Source: Rathayibacter sp. VKM Ac-2754
GTDB lineage: Bacteria; Actinomycetota; Actinomycetes; Actinomycetales; Microbacteriaceae
DNA length: 64,000 nucleotides
Reading direction: 5' to 3'
Assembly (NCBI RefSeq): GCF_009807095.1
Contig: NZ_WUCC01000005.1
Span: 248,001-312,000, forward strand
Shown here: in pieces, positions 13,432 to 22,223 of the stretch
Numbering within the stretch: the stretch's first letter is position 1
How the letters are laid out: the number at the start of each line of letters is the position of its first letter
Made by a program: the position numbers and the translations under genes
The notes under the pieces: model-generated
The model's input: only the letters and a program-made list of their open reading frames with translations
Databases searched by the model: none
Told to the model about the DNA's origin: nothing

Positions 13432-13974
13432 ATGACCGATTCGACGCAGACCTTCGACGCGACGCAGGCCGCCGCGGAACCCGCTGAGGCGCCCTCCGAG
13501 CAGCCGGAGTCGACCCTGTCGCAGCTCGAGGACGAGGGCGATGTCGCCGCGGACTACATCGAGGAGTTCCTCGACATCTGCGACCTCGACGGCGACATCG
13601 ACATCGAGGTGCGCAACGGACGCGTGTACCTCTCGGTGACCGCCTCGGGCGACACGAACCTCCGGGTGCTGTCGCGACCCGATGCCGTGCAGGCCCTGCA
13701 GGAGCTCACCCGCCTCGCGGTTCAGACCAAGACGGGCGCGTTCTCGCGCCTGATCCTCGACATCGGCGGGTCCCGTGACGCCCGAGAGGCCGAGCTCGCG
13801 CAGCTCGTCGACCGGGCCATCGAGCGCATCGAGGAGGGCGCCACGTCGGCCTCCCTGCCCCCGATGTCGTCCTACGAGCGCAAGCTCGTGCACGACATGG
13901 TGGGCGAGCGCGGCTTCGTGTCGGAGTCGCGCGGCGAGGCGCGCGAGCGCCACACCGTCATCACCCGCGGCTGA
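13432..13974 (+). CDS. R3H-domain RNA-binding protein (Jag/KhpB family)
   Basis: 180 residues. The N-terminus is acidic and low-complexity, followed by a KH-like segment (EVRNGRVYLSVTASG to about residue 100). The C-terminal R3H domain carries SSYERKLVHDMVGER and ESRGEARERHTVI. In Gram-positive bacteria such Jag/KhpB proteins bind RNA and influence cell elongation. The ATG at 13432 is the start in this frame; the open frame further upstream lies inside yidC. Gene order yidC-jag-rsmG is standard. Confidence 0.9.
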   Translation: MTDSTQTFDATQAAAEPAEAPSEQPESTLSQLEDEGDVAADYIEEFLDICDLDGDIDIEVRNGRVYLSVTASGDTNLRVLSRPDAVQALQELTRLAVQTKTGAFSRLILDIGGSRDAREAELAQLVDRAIERIEEGATSASLPPMSSYERKLVHDMVGERGFVSESRGEARERHTVITRG

Positions 13975-13979
13975 CCGCC

Positions 13980-14609
13980 GTGGAGCCGACTCTCGAGCCG
14001 GAGCCCGCGGCAGCCGCCGTCATCGCGGGGGACCGCCTGCCGCTCCTGCGTCGCTACGCTCTGGCGCTGGCGGAGCAGGGCGAGGAGCGCGGCCTGATCG
14101 GTCCGCTGGAGCTCCCCCGCCTGTGGACGCGGCACGTGCTCAACAGCGCCCTGGTGGCCCCTCTGCTGCGCCCGGGTCTCGTCGGTGACGTGGGAAGCGG
14201 GGCGGGGCTTCCGGGCGTCGTGCTGGGCATCCTGCGCCCCGACGTGCGATTCGTGCTCATCGAGCCCATGGAACGTCGCGTCGTCTGGCTCCAGGAGCAG
14301 ATCGACTCCCTCGAACTCGAGAATGTCTCGGTTCTGCGTGCTCGCGCCGAAGAGGTCGCTCTCGCCCAGCCGCTCGACCAGGTCACGGCCCGGGCGGTGA
14401 GCGCGCTGTCGAAGCTCATCCCGCTGACCGCGCCACTGCTGCGCCGCGGAGGGGAGCTGGTCCTCCTCAAGGGGATCAACGCCGAGAAGGAGATCGGTGC
14501 TGCGGAGAAGCAGATCCGACGGTTCCGACTCTCGGCGCCCGAGGTGATCGTTCTGGGTGACGGCGTGCTCTCCGAGGTGACGAGAGTCGTCCGAGCTACA
14601 GTGGGTTGA
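13980..14609 (+). CDS. rsmG: 16S rRNA (guanine-N7) methyltransferase RsmG
   Basis: Class I SAM-dependent methyltransferase that makes m7G527 in 16S rRNA; loss gives low-level streptomycin resistance in other species. 209 residues. The SAM-binding motif GDVGSGAGLPGVVLGI is at about 63-78 and motif LLKG is near the C-terminus. It starts with GTG at 13980, five bases after the R3H gene stop. It lies just upstream of parA, the classic rsmG-parA-parB order. Confidence 0.95.
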   Translation: MEPTLEPEPAAAAVIAGDRLPLLRRYALALAEQGEERGLIGPLELPRLWTRHVLNSALVAPLLRPGLVGDVGSGAGLPGVVLGILRPDVRFVLIEPMERRVVWLQEQIDSLELENVSVLRARAEEVALAQPLDQVTARAVSALSKLIPLTAPLLRRGGELVLLKGINAEKEIGAAEKQIRRFRLSAPEVIVLGDGVLSEVTRVVRATVG

Positions 14610-14690
14610 TCGCCCCGGCAGCATGCGAGATCACCTGGATCCCTGGCGCCGGTCGTCGCGGTACTCCCTCTGACTGAACTGCCGAGCGAA

Positions 14691-14706
14691 GGTTTCACGT
14701 GAAACA
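14691..14706. promoter_or_regulatory. parS site overlapping the parA start
   Basis: The 16-bp sequence ggtttcacgtgaaaca matches the parS consensus TGTTTCACGTGAAACA at 15 of 16 bases. The GTG taken as the parA start (14699-14701) lies at the centre of this ParB-binding palindrome. Confidence 0.92.
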
Positions 14707-15643
14707 TCCCGATCCTGCTGGACTGCCTGGCGGATTCGACTCCTCGACTCCTCTTGCTCGCGAGATCGCCGATATGACGCGCCGGCGTGCGCTGCTCAAC
14801 GCGCAGCCGCTGCCGAAGCCGGAGTCGACGCGTGTGATCACCATCTCGAATCAGAAGGGCGGGGTCGGCAAGACGACGACCACCGTGAACCTCGCTGCAG
14901 GTCTGGCGCGCGGTGCGGCGAAGGTCCTCGTGATCGACCTCGACCCGCAGGGGAACGCCTCCACGGCGCTCGGAATCGAGCATCGAGCCGAGACGACGAG
15001 CGTGTACGACGTGATCGTCAACGACACGCCGCTCGCCGAGGTCGTGCAGAAGAGCCCGGAGTTCGACACGCTCTACGGAGTGCCGGCGACGATCCACCTC
15101 GCCGGTGCCGAGATCGAGCTGGTCTCGCTCGTGGCCCGGGAGCAGCGCCTCCGCCGAGCCCTCGACCGCATGCTGGATGCGATGGAGGAGCCGTTCGACT
15201 ACGTCTTCATCGACTGCCCGCCGTCGCTGGGGCTGCTGACGATCAACGCCTTCGTCGCGGCGCGCGAGGTGCTGATCCCGATCCAGTGCGAGTACTACGC
15301 GCTGGAGGGCCTCAGCCAGCTGCTGAAGAACATCGACCTCATCGAGCGGCATCTGAACCCGAACCTCGGGGTGTCGACGATCCTGCTGACCATGTTCGAC
15401 GGACGCACCAACCTGTCGCACCAGGTCGCGGCGGAGGTGCGCGAGCACTTCCCGAAGGAGGTGCTGAAGGCCGTCATCCCGCGCAACGTGCGGATCTCGG
15501 AGGCGCCGAGCTACGGGCAGAGCGTCATCAGCTACGACCCGCAGTCGTCGGGCTCGCTCGCCTATCTCGAGGCAGCTGCGGAGATCGCCCGACGCGGTGC
15601 ACCGTCCACTCACACGACCGCTACCGAAGGGGAGGCCCGCTGA
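14699..15643 (+). CDS. parA: Chromosome partitioning ATPase ParA (Soj)
   Basis: A Walker-type ATPase that moves ParB-parS complexes to segregate newly replicated origins; 314 residues. The deviant Walker A motif KGGVGKTT is at 53-60, the switch motif DLDPQGNAST follows, and FIDCPPSLG is the Walker B region. I used GTG 14699 because GAAGG lies 6 nt upstream and the residues STPLAREIADMTRRR just after resemble actinobacterial ParA N-termini. An ATG at 14774 is the alternative. The start codon sits inside a parS site. The stop overlaps the parB ATG by one base. Confidence 0.95.
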   Translation: MKHPDPAGLPGGFDSSTPLAREIADMTRRRALLNAQPLPKPESTRVITISNQKGGVGKTTTTVNLAAGLARGAAKVLVIDLDPQGNASTALGIEHRAETTSVYDVIVNDTPLAEVVQKSPEFDTLYGVPATIHLAGAEIELVSLVAREQRLRRALDRMLDAMEEPFDYVFIDCPPSLGLLTINAFVAAREVLIPIQCEYYALEGLSQLLKNIDLIERHLNPNLGVSTILLTMFDGRTNLSHQVAAEVREHFPKEVLKAVIPRNVRISEAPSYGQSVISYDPQSSGSLAYLEAAAEIARRGAPSTHTTATEGEAR

Positions 15644-16611
15644 TGGCTGCAAAGCGAACCGGACTGGGCCGAGGGATCGGCGCACTCATCCCCACCGGAG
15701 ACGACACCCGCGCGCGGCCCGTCGATGTGTTCTTCCCGGATCAGAACGCGGGGACGACCGAGTCGGACGCGCTGCTCGAGGTTCCCGGCGCTCGTCTCGC
15801 ACGGCTGCCGCTCGATGAGATCGTGCCGAACGCCGCGCAGCCGCGCTCCGTCTTCGATCAGGACGATCTCGCGGAACTGATCCACAGCATCAGCGAGTAC
15901 GGAGTGCTGCAGCCGATCGTGGTGCGTCCGATCCAGGGACGCGATGGTGCGAAGTACGAGCTGGTGATGGGGGAGCGGCGCTTCCGGGCGTCGAAGGCGG
16001 CCGGGCTGTCCACGATTCCGGCGGTGGTCAAGGACACAGCCGACGAGAACATGCTGCGGGACGCTCTTCTCGAGAACCTGCACCGTGCCGAGCTCAATCC
16101 GCTGGAGGAGGCGTCGGCGTACCAGCAGCTGCTGAGCGACTTTGGCATCACCCAGGAGGCGCTCGCGACGCGTTTGGGACGCTCTCGTCCGCAGATCTCG
16201 AACACGTTGCGCCTGCTGCGTCTCCCGGCCGACGTGCAGGCCCGCGTGGCTGCCGGCGTGCTCAGTGCCGGGCACGCGCGGGCGGTGCTGTCCCTCGAGG
16301 ATGTCGAGGCGATGCGGCGACTCGCAGACAAGATCGTGAACGAGGACCTGTCGGTGCGCGCGGCAGAAGCGGCAGCAGCGCAGATGAAGGCGCCCCGCGC
16401 CTCGAAGCGCGAGCCGGCGGAGGAGCAGGGCGGGCACGCAGGCCACCTGAGCTCGGTCGCGGACCACCTCGGTGACCGGCTGAACACGCGGGTGAAGGTC
16501 ACGCTGGGGGCGCGTAAGGGCCAGATGGTCATCGACTTCGCGAGCATCCAGGACCTGAACCGCATTCTGTCCGAGATCGGCGAGCCGACCGAAGTGTCGC
16601 TAGCCCCCTGA
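15643..16611 (+). CDS. parB: Chromosome partitioning protein ParB (Spo0J)
   Basis: A CTP-dependent DNA clamp that loads at parS, 322 residues. The N-terminal MAAKRTGLGRGIGALIPT is the usual ParA-stimulating segment. The CTP-binding motifs GERRFRA (box II) and ENLHRAELNPLEEA are intact, followed by the HTH (ITQEALATRLGRSRPQISN). The C-terminal dimerisation part ends at residue 322. The ATG at 15643 overlaps the parA stop. A perfect parS lies six bases downstream of the stop. Confidence 0.97.
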   Translation: MAAKRTGLGRGIGALIPTGDDTRARPVDVFFPDQNAGTTESDALLEVPGARLARLPLDEIVPNAAQPRSVFDQDDLAELIHSISEYGVLQPIVVRPIQGRDGAKYELVMGERRFRASKAAGLSTIPAVVKDTADENMLRDALLENLHRAELNPLEEASAYQQLLSDFGITQEALATRLGRSRPQISNTLRLLRLPADVQARVAAGVLSAGHARAVLSLEDVEAMRRLADKIVNEDLSVRAAEAAAAQMKAPRASKREPAEEQGGHAGHLSSVADHLGDRLNTRVKVTLGARKGQMVIDFASIQDLNRILSEIGEPTEVSLAP

Positions 16612-16616
16612 TGGGA

Positions 16617-16632
16617 TGTTTCACGTGAAACA
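16617..16632. promoter_or_regulatory. parS site downstream of parB
   Basis: Perfect 16-bp palindrome TGTTTCACGTGAAACA. Confidence 0.96.
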
Positions 16633-17611
16633 TCGACGGCCCTACGCCTTGTCTGATTCCTTGGGCCCGCATCTGGAGGTGGTCAGGCGCGTCGTCGCGC
16701 AGCCTGGCTCCGAGCGGTACTGGTCGTCCTTCAGGGGCATGACCTTTCCGGTGACATCGGCCCTCGAACGGTCGGTTCTGTTCTCGCGGGTCGAGTAGCC
16801 CGCGCAGCGCGCGTATCGAGATCCACGTCCATTAGAGGGTGGGGTGGAGGTCTCGCCTGCTGGAGCTGATGGGACTCGATACGCCCCTGCGGGGCTACTC
16901 GACCAGTATCGGGGGGGCTAGCGCGGTCTTGCTCGCATTCGACATCCCGCCAGGCGCGGACGATCGGTAGCGGCATCGCCGCTCAACCCGTCCGCGCCGG
17001 ATACTCGCCCACCGGTGAAGAGCTGTGACTTGTCATGCCGCCGGGGGGAGCAGATCCGGTTGGTCGATGGAGCGGCGATCGAGGAGCTCTGCGCTGAGCG
17101 ACTTCGTGAAATGTTCGGAGGTCGCCAGGCGTCGTCGTACCGTTGCTGATCGAATAGCCCGCGCAGCGGGCGTATCGAGATCGACCAGCGTCAGAAGCTC
17201 AGGGCCGACAACTGATCTGCTGACACCGGTGGGTCTCCTAGGAGAAGTCACCCACGTGTGTGGCCCTGCCTCGCTGATCGAGTAGCTCGCGCAGCGGGCG
17301 TATCGAGATCCACGTCCGTCAGAAGCCGAGGTCAGAAGCCTGATCTGCTGAAGCTGGTGGGTCTCGATACGCCCCTGCGGGGCTACTCGACCAGCAGGGG
17401 AGGCGACCAGCGCGGACTTTTCCCTCCCCACGGAGACGCGACGCGACTTCGCCGCTCGATACGCCCCTTCGGGGCCACTCGACCAGCATTCGGTGTCTCC
17501 CTACCCGCTGGAGTTGGGGGTGGCCGGCACGCCCACCGGACGCCGGACGCCGTCAGGCTGACGACCAGCGGCTCACCGGCTGTCTCAGCCGCGCTGATCT
17601 ACGAGGCGAGA
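16633..17611. other. parB-ddl intergenic region filled with REP-like palindromes
   Basis: About 1 kb with no convincing gene. It holds at least six REP-like palindromes and is flanked by parS sites on both sides. The spacers between the palindromes look similar to each other (agaagc..gatctgctg...ggtgggtctc) but encode nothing recognisable. Confidence 0.7.
16787..17488. repeat. Six REP-like palindromes in the parB-ddl gap
   Basis: Copies at 16787-16830, 16871-16908, 17144-17189, 17272-17318, 17359-17395 and 17454-17488. Two orientation classes occur: gagtagcccgcgcagcgggcg and ggtctcgatacgcccctgcg. They are mostly arranged as inverted pairs. Confidence 0.85.
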
Positions 17612-17627
17612 TGTTTCACGTGAAACA
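17612..17627. promoter_or_regulatory. parS site between parB and the D-Ala-D-Ala ligase gene
   Basis: Perfect TGTTTCACGTGAAACA, eight bases beyond the stop codon of the leftward ligase gene. Confidence 0.96.
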
Positions 17628-17635
17628 TCCGGGCG

Positions 17636-18604
17636 TCAGCGGGGTGAGACAGCCAGCTTGGCGAGGGTCGAGTAGACGTCGCCGAGGTAGCGGCCGGACG
17701 CTTCGATCGCCTGGGGGACGAGGGAGGTCTCCGTCATACCCGGCAGGACATTGGCGTCGAAGAACCAAGGGAGCCCCGCGTCGTCGACGATGAAGTCGAC
17801 GCGGGAGAGGTGGCGCAGGCCGAGGAGCTCGTGGATGGCGACCGCGACGCGGGCGACCTCGGCGAGTACCTCCTCCGACAGTCGGGCCGGTGTGTAGAAC
17901 CGGGTCTCTCCCGCGTTGTACCGCGCTTCGAAGGTGTACCGGCCCTCCACGGGCTCGATCTCGACGGGTGGGAGCGCGAACGGTCCGTCTCCGAGGTCGA
18001 GGACGCCCACGGCCACCTCGGTGCCAGCGACGAGCTGCTCGATCAGAACGACCTCGCCGTAGGTGTAGGCCTCGACCATCGCACGGGGGAGCTGGCCCGA
18101 CTCCGAGACGATGCTCACTCCTTGTGCCGACCCGCCCTGCGCGGGCTTCACGACGAGCGCGCCGGGCAGGTGCGCCTCGACCTGACCGAGGATCCCCGCC
18201 GCCCCCAGCTCGCGGAAGGTCTCGCGGGGGAGGGTGACGCTCCGAGGGGTAGCGAAGCCGGCGCGGCCTACCAGCGTCTTCGCGGTCGGCTTGAACCATG
18301 CGAGGCGCGCCGCGTCCGTCCGCGACCCGACGTAATCGAAGCCGGCGGCCTCGAGCAGCCCGAGCAGCGCGCCGTCCTCGCCGCTCGCCCCGTGGACGGC
18401 CGGCCAGACGACATCGGGCCGGCGCTCGAGTAGGAATGTCAGCAGACCGGCGTCCGGCTCGCGGAGGGTGACCCTGTGGCCCATGCTCGACAGGCGGTCG
18501 GCGACGCGGCGCCCCGATCGCAGCGACACGTCGCGCTCGTGGCTGATCCCTCCGCTGATCACGACGACGTCGAGAGTGCGATCGAGGACAGAGAAATCAG
18601 TCAT
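17636..18604 (-). CDS. D-alanine-D-alanine ligase family protein (ATP-grasp)
   Basis: An ATP-grasp enzyme of 322 residues, somewhat shorter than housekeeping Ddl (usually 340-370). The N-terminal GGISHERDVSLRSG matches the Ddl substrate loop (HEREVSLRSG type). VVKPAQGGSAQGVSIV is the ATP-grasp glycine loop and FFDANVLPGMTETSLVPQ contains the conserved metal and D-Ala residues. It probably ligates D-Ala or a similar amino acid for peptidoglycan; a second Ddl elsewhere is likely, so I give no symbol. The ATG at 18604 lies 42 nt from the end of the aminotransferase gene upstream. Confidence 0.85.
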   Translation of the reverse strand: MTDFSVLDRTLDVVVISGGISHERDVSLRSGRRVADRLSSMGHRVTLREPDAGLLTFLLERRPDVVWPAVHGASGEDGALLGLLEAAGFDYVGSRTDAARLAWFKPTAKTLVGRAGFATPRSVTLPRETFRELGAAGILGQVEAHLPGALVVKPAQGGSAQGVSIVSESGQLPRAMVEAYTYGEVVLIEQLVAGTEVAVGVLDLGDGPFALPPVEIEPVEGRYTFEARYNAGETRFYTPARLSEEVLAEVARVAVAIHELLGLRHLSRVDFIVDDAGLPWFFDANVLPGMTETSLVPQAIEASGRYLGDVYSTLAKLAVSPR

Positions 18605-18646
18605 GACCAGGCCTTTTGTGATTCGGAGTCGGCGGCGGCGGACACG

Positions 18647-19951
18647 TCAGGAGACGTTCGGCGGAAGAGCGCTGTCGCGCTGCTCGATGTCGGCGTTCGC
18701 CATGGAGCCCGTGCCGGCGAAGGTCGACAGCAGGTCGAGCTCGCCGTTGATGACGGTGGCGAGACGCCGGATGCCGTCCCCGATGCGCTCCGGAGTCGGA
18801 TAGCAGAACGACAGGCGGATGTTCTGACGCCCGTCCCCGTTGCCGTAGAAGGCGGTGCCGGGCGTATAGGCGACGAGTTCCTTCACGGCGCGGGGGAGCA
18901 TCGCCTTCGAGTCGAGGTTCTCGGGGAGGGTCAGCCAGACGTAGAAGCCGCCGTTGGGGTTCGTCCACGACAGTGACGGGAGGTGCGTCTGCAGACCGCG
19001 CAGCATGGCCTCCTTGCGCTCGCGGTAGACGCCTCGGAAGGTGTCGATCTGGCCGCGCCAGTCGGCGGTCTCGAGGTACTTCGAGATGACCAGCTGGCTG
19101 AACGACGACGGGCTGAGCACCGCGGCCTCGTTGGCGAGGATCAGACGCTCGCGGATGGCGTGAGGAGCGAGTGCCCACCCCACGCGGAATCCGGGGGCGA
19201 GGGTCTTGGAGAACGTGCCGAGGTAGATGACGCCGTCCTCCTCGAGGGAGCGCATCGCCTTCGGCGGGACGTCTTCGAAGTAGAGCAGGCCGTACGGGTT
19301 GTCCTCGAGGACGAGGATGCCCTCGGACTTGCAGATCTCGAGGATCTCGACGCGGCGCTCCCACGAGAGGGTCACTCCAGCGGGGTTGTGGAAGGTCGGG
19401 ATCGTGTACAGGAACTTGATCGTCTTGCCGGCGGCGCGGACGCGGGCGATGTGCTCGCGGAGGGCGGCCGGGATGAGGCCGTGCTCGTCCATCGGCACGT
19501 GCTCGATCTGTGCCTGGTAGGAGCGGAAGATGACCATCGCCGTGACGTAGCTGGGGCCTTCCGACAGCACGACGTCCCCGGGGTCGAGGAAGAGCTTGGA
19601 CACGAGCTCGAGGGCGTGCTGCGAACCCGTGGTGACGACGATGTCGTCTGCACTGGCGGAGATGCCCTCGAGGGCCATGACGTCGAGGATCTGCTCGCGG
19701 AGGACGGGCACACCCTGTCCGGAGCCGTACTGCAGTGCGACCGGGCCCTGCTCGCGCATGACGGACTCGATCGCGCCGGTGACGAGGTCCTGGGGGAGTG
19801 CGGAGACGAACGGCATGCCTCCGGCCAGGGAGACCACCTCGGGGCGTGACGCGACGGCGAAGAGGGCTCGGACCTCGCTGGCGGCCAGGCCGGCCGTGCG
19901 CTCCGCGTAGGAGTTGTACCAGGGGTCGAGATTGGTTCCGCGGTTGGTCAC
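18647..19951 (-). CDS. PLP-dependent aminotransferase, class I/II
   Basis: Fold-type I aminotransferase of 434 residues. The PLP-lysine motif is in YLGTFSKTLAPGFRVGWA; IPTFHNPAG and LVLEDNPYGLLYFE are the cofactor-contacting segments. It is closest in feel to the 2-aminoadipate/valine aminotransferase (LysN, AvtA) and MocR-domain group, but without a DNA-binding domain. The substrate cannot be named. GTG start at 19951. It stands immediately upstream of the D-Ala-D-Ala-ligase gene, so a role in amino acid supply for the wall is possible but only contextual. Confidence 0.85.
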   Translation of the reverse strand: MTNRGTNLDPWYNSYAERTAGLAASEVRALFAVASRPEVVSLAGGMPFVSALPQDLVTGAIESVMREQGPVALQYGSGQGVPVLREQILDVMALEGISASADDIVVTTGSQHALELVSKLFLDPGDVVLSEGPSYVTAMVIFRSYQAQIEHVPMDEHGLIPAALREHIARVRAAGKTIKFLYTIPTFHNPAGVTLSWERRVEILEICKSEGILVLEDNPYGLLYFEDVPPKAMRSLEEDGVIYLGTFSKTLAPGFRVGWALAPHAIRERLILANEAAVLSPSSFSQLVISKYLETADWRGQIDTFRGVYRERKEAMLRGLQTHLPSLSWTNPNGGFYVWLTLPENLDSKAMLPRAVKELVAYTPGTAFYGNGDGRQNIRLSFCYPTPERIGDGIRRLATVINGELDLLSTFAGTGSMANADIEQRDSALPPNVS

Positions 19952-20090
19952 GATGGGTTCGCTTCGCTCGGTGGACGGGGTGCCCGGGACGGGTTCCGGG
20001 TCTGTCCACTGTACCGGCCGGGTCCGGGAGCGGGCGGGGAGGGCGGGGCCACTCGGGACGTGGTGGATCGGGGGGGTCTGCAGGGAGGTG

Positions 20091-20562
20091 GGTCTCGATA
20101 TGCCGCCTGCGGCGGCTACTCGACCAGCAGGGAGAGGGTGACTGGTTCGCTGATCGGGTAGCCCGCGTCAGGACATCGGGGCAGAGGCCGGAGCTGCTGG
20201 AGCGGGCCGGTCTCGATATGCCGCTTGCGGCGGCTACTCGATCAGCAGGGAGAGGGTGACTGCTTCGCTGATCGGGTAGCCCGCGTCAGAACGCCGGGGC
20301 AGAGGCCGGAGCTGCTGAAGCGGGCGGGTCTCGATACGCCGCGTGCGGCGGCTACTCGATCAGCAGGGAGAGGGTGACTGCTTCGCTGATCGGGTAGCGC
20401 GCGTCAGAAAAACGGGGCAGAGGCCGGAGCTGCTGAAGCGGGTGGGTCTCGATACGCCGCCTGTGGCGGCTACTCGACCAGCAGGCAGAGGGTGACTGTT
20501 CTGCTGATCGAGTAGGCCACACAGCGGCCGTAGCGAGATCCATCCCCGTCAGAAGGTCGGGG
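20091..20562. repeat. 118-bp tandem repeat array, four copies
   Basis: Units begin with ggtctcgata at 20091, 20209, 20327 and 20445, an exact 118-bp period. Each unit holds one full REP-like palindrome (ggtctcgatacgcc...ggctactcgaccagc) and one decayed opposite-facing copy (gctgatcgggtagcccgcgtcaga), joined by a conserved spacer (ggggcagaggccggagctgc). The fourth unit has diverged most. Confidence 0.92.
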
Positions 20563-20621
20563 CAGAAGCCGGAGCTGCAGACGCTGGTGGGTCTGGGTGC
20601 GTGCGACCACGCACTGTCCGA

Positions 20622-20637
20622 CGTTTCACGTGAAACG
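20622..20637. promoter_or_regulatory. parS site downstream of trxA
   Basis: cgtttcacgtgaaacg: the 14-bp core GTTTCACGTGAAAC is perfect and only the outermost pair differs from consensus. Confidence 0.92.
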
Positions 20638-20642
20638 GAGTG

Positions 20643-20688
20643 GGATGCACGAAGCCCCCGCGTCCTGGAGGGCGCGAGGGCTTCGGTG
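20643..20688. terminator. Terminator hairpin downstream of trxA
   Basis: Stem gcacgaagccc...gggcttcggtgc with an internal cgcg pairing and small loop, ending about 13 bases from the trxA stop. On the minus strand it follows trxA. Confidence 0.75.
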
Positions 20689-20700
20689 CTGATCAGGAGA

Positions 20701-21024
20701 TCAGAGGAAGGCGGCGAGGTCGGCCTCGAGAGCCGGCTTCGGCTTGGCGCCGATGACGGTCTTGACGACCTCACCCTTCTGGTAGACCTTCATCGCGGGG
20801 ATCGAGGTGATCTGGTACTTCGCGGCGGTCTGCGGGTTCTCGTCGACGTTCAGCTTGACGATCTCGATCTTCTCGCCGTGCTCGGCCGAGATCTGGTCGA
20901 GGATCGGCGAGACCATGCGGCAGGGGCCGCACCACTCGGCCCAGAAGTCGACCAGGACGGTCTTCTCGGAGTCGAGGACGTCGGCCTGGAACGATGCGTC
21001 GGTGACGCTCTTCGCGGTGGACAT
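20701..21024 (-). CDS. trxA: Thioredoxin
   Basis: A 107-residue protein disulfide reductant with the classic WCGPC active site at residues 31-35, the buried Asp in VDFWAE and the cis-Pro loop TSIPAM. It is reduced by thioredoxin reductase, encoded just upstream (21083-22057, gap 58 nt), so trxB-trxA form one leftward operon. The ATG at 21024 is preceded by GAAGGAG. Confidence 0.97.
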   Translation of the reverse strand: MSTAKSVTDASFQADVLDSEKTVLVDFWAEWCGPCRMVSPILDQISAEHGEKIEIVKLNVDENPQTAAKYQITSIPAMKVYQKGEVVKTVIGAKPKPALEADLAAFL

Positions 21025-21082
21025 AGCGATTTTCTCCTTCGTGGGCCGGTCGTGCCGGCTCCAGTGGTGGGTGACGGGAAGG

Positions 21083-22057
21083 TCAGAGAGCGAGTAACTC
21101 GGCGTGCGGCGTGCCCTCGGTCGAGGCGGTGCCGTCGGCGAGCGAGGCCAGGTAGTGCTCCGCGTCGAGGGCGGCGACCGTACCGGAGGCGGCGGCGGTC
21201 ACGGCCTGACGGTAAGTCGGGTCGATCACGTCGCCCGCGGCGAAGACGCCGGGGACGGAGGTCTGGGACGACCGGCCGACGACGGCGATGTTGCCCTCGC
21301 TGGTCAGGTCGAGCTTCCCGTGCACCACGTGGGTGCGCGGGTCGTTGCCGATCGCGATGAAGAGGCCGTCGAGGTCGAGGCGCGACTCGGTGCCGTCGAC
21401 CGTGTTGCGCAGCTTCACTCCGTTGACGTGGCTCTCACCGGTGATGCCGATGACCTCGGAGTTGTAGACGAACTCGATCTTCTCGTTGTCGAAGGCGCGC
21501 TTCTGCATGACCTTCGAGGCGCGGAGCGAGTCCTTGCGGTGGATGATGTAGACCTTCGCCGCATGCTTGGTGAGGAAGGTCGCCTCCTCCATCGCCGAGT
21601 CGCCTCCGCCGACGACCGCGATCGTCTTGCCCTTGAAGAAGAAGCCGTCGCAGGTGGCGCACCACGAGACGCCGTGTCCCGACAGGCGCTCCTCGTCGTG
21701 CAGGCCGAGCTTGCGGTAGGCGGAGCCGGTGGCGACGACGACCGTCTTAGCCTCGATGCTCTCGCCGGAGCCGAGGTGCACGGTCTTGACCTCGCCCTCG
21801 AGATCGAGCGAGGTGACGTCGTCGTAGAAGGTCTCGGCGCCGAACTTCTCGGCCTGCGCCTGCATCGCCATCATGAGCTCGGGGCCGAGGATCCCGTTGG
21901 GGAAGCCCGGGAAGTTCTCGACGTCGGTGGTGTTCATGAGGTCGCCGCCGATCTCGACGGAGGAGGCCACGACCACCGGGTGCATGTCGGCGCGGGCCGC
22001 GTAGATGGCGGCGGTCCAGCCGGCAGGGCCGGATCCGATGATGACGATGTCGCGCAC
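21083..22057 (-). CDS. trxB: Thioredoxin-disulfide reductase
   Basis: An FAD/NADPH flavoenzyme of 324 residues that reduces thioredoxin. The N-terminal FAD motif is GSGPAGWTAAIYAAR, the redox pair CATC is at 133-136, and the NADPH motif GGGDSAMEE follows. GVFAAGDV near the C-terminus binds FAD. GTG start at 22057 with GAGGAG 6 nt upstream. GWTAA instead of the more common GYTAA near the FAD is a conservative change. Confidence 0.97.
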   Translation of the reverse strand: MRDIVIIGSGPAGWTAAIYAARADMHPVVVASSVEIGGDLMNTTDVENFPGFPNGILGPELMMAMQAQAEKFGAETFYDDVTSLDLEGEVKTVHLGSGESIEAKTVVVATGSAYRKLGLHDEERLSGHGVSWCATCDGFFFKGKTIAVVGGGDSAMEEATFLTKHAAKVYIIHRKDSLRASKVMQKRAFDNEKIEFVYNSEVIGITGESHVNGVKLRNTVDGTESRLDLDGLFIAIGNDPRTHVVHGKLDLTSEGNIAVVGRSSQTSVPGVFAAGDVIDPTYRQAVTAAASGTVAALDAEHYLASLADGTASTEGTPHAELLAL

Positions 22058-22223
22058 GGCAACTCCTCGAGGTCTGTGCTGAGCGGTGGCGGGTCGTGGG
22101 GGCGATCACCTCTCGGTGATCGACGGGGCGCGGACCGGTCGCTCGGTCTGTCCGCGGCTCCGAGGTCTACAACACATCCTAGGTGGGGGCTATTCCGCCC
22201 GGGTCGGCGCACTCGGGCGGCGG

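Larger units (their letters stand above)
19952..20700. other. Aminotransferase-trxA gap with tandem repeats and parS
   Basis: About 750 bp without a credible gene. It contains the 118-bp tandem array (20091-20580), a parS site at 20622-20637 and the trxA terminator. Confidence 0.75.

Noticed and set aside
20091-20562. Tandem array considered as CRISPR
   Set aside because: The 118-bp units repeat in full; there are no short repeats with unique spacers and no cas genes.
22106-22122. Small hairpin gatcacc-tct-ggtgatc upstream of trxB
   Set aside because: Only 7 bp, no tail; not enough to call a terminator or regulator.
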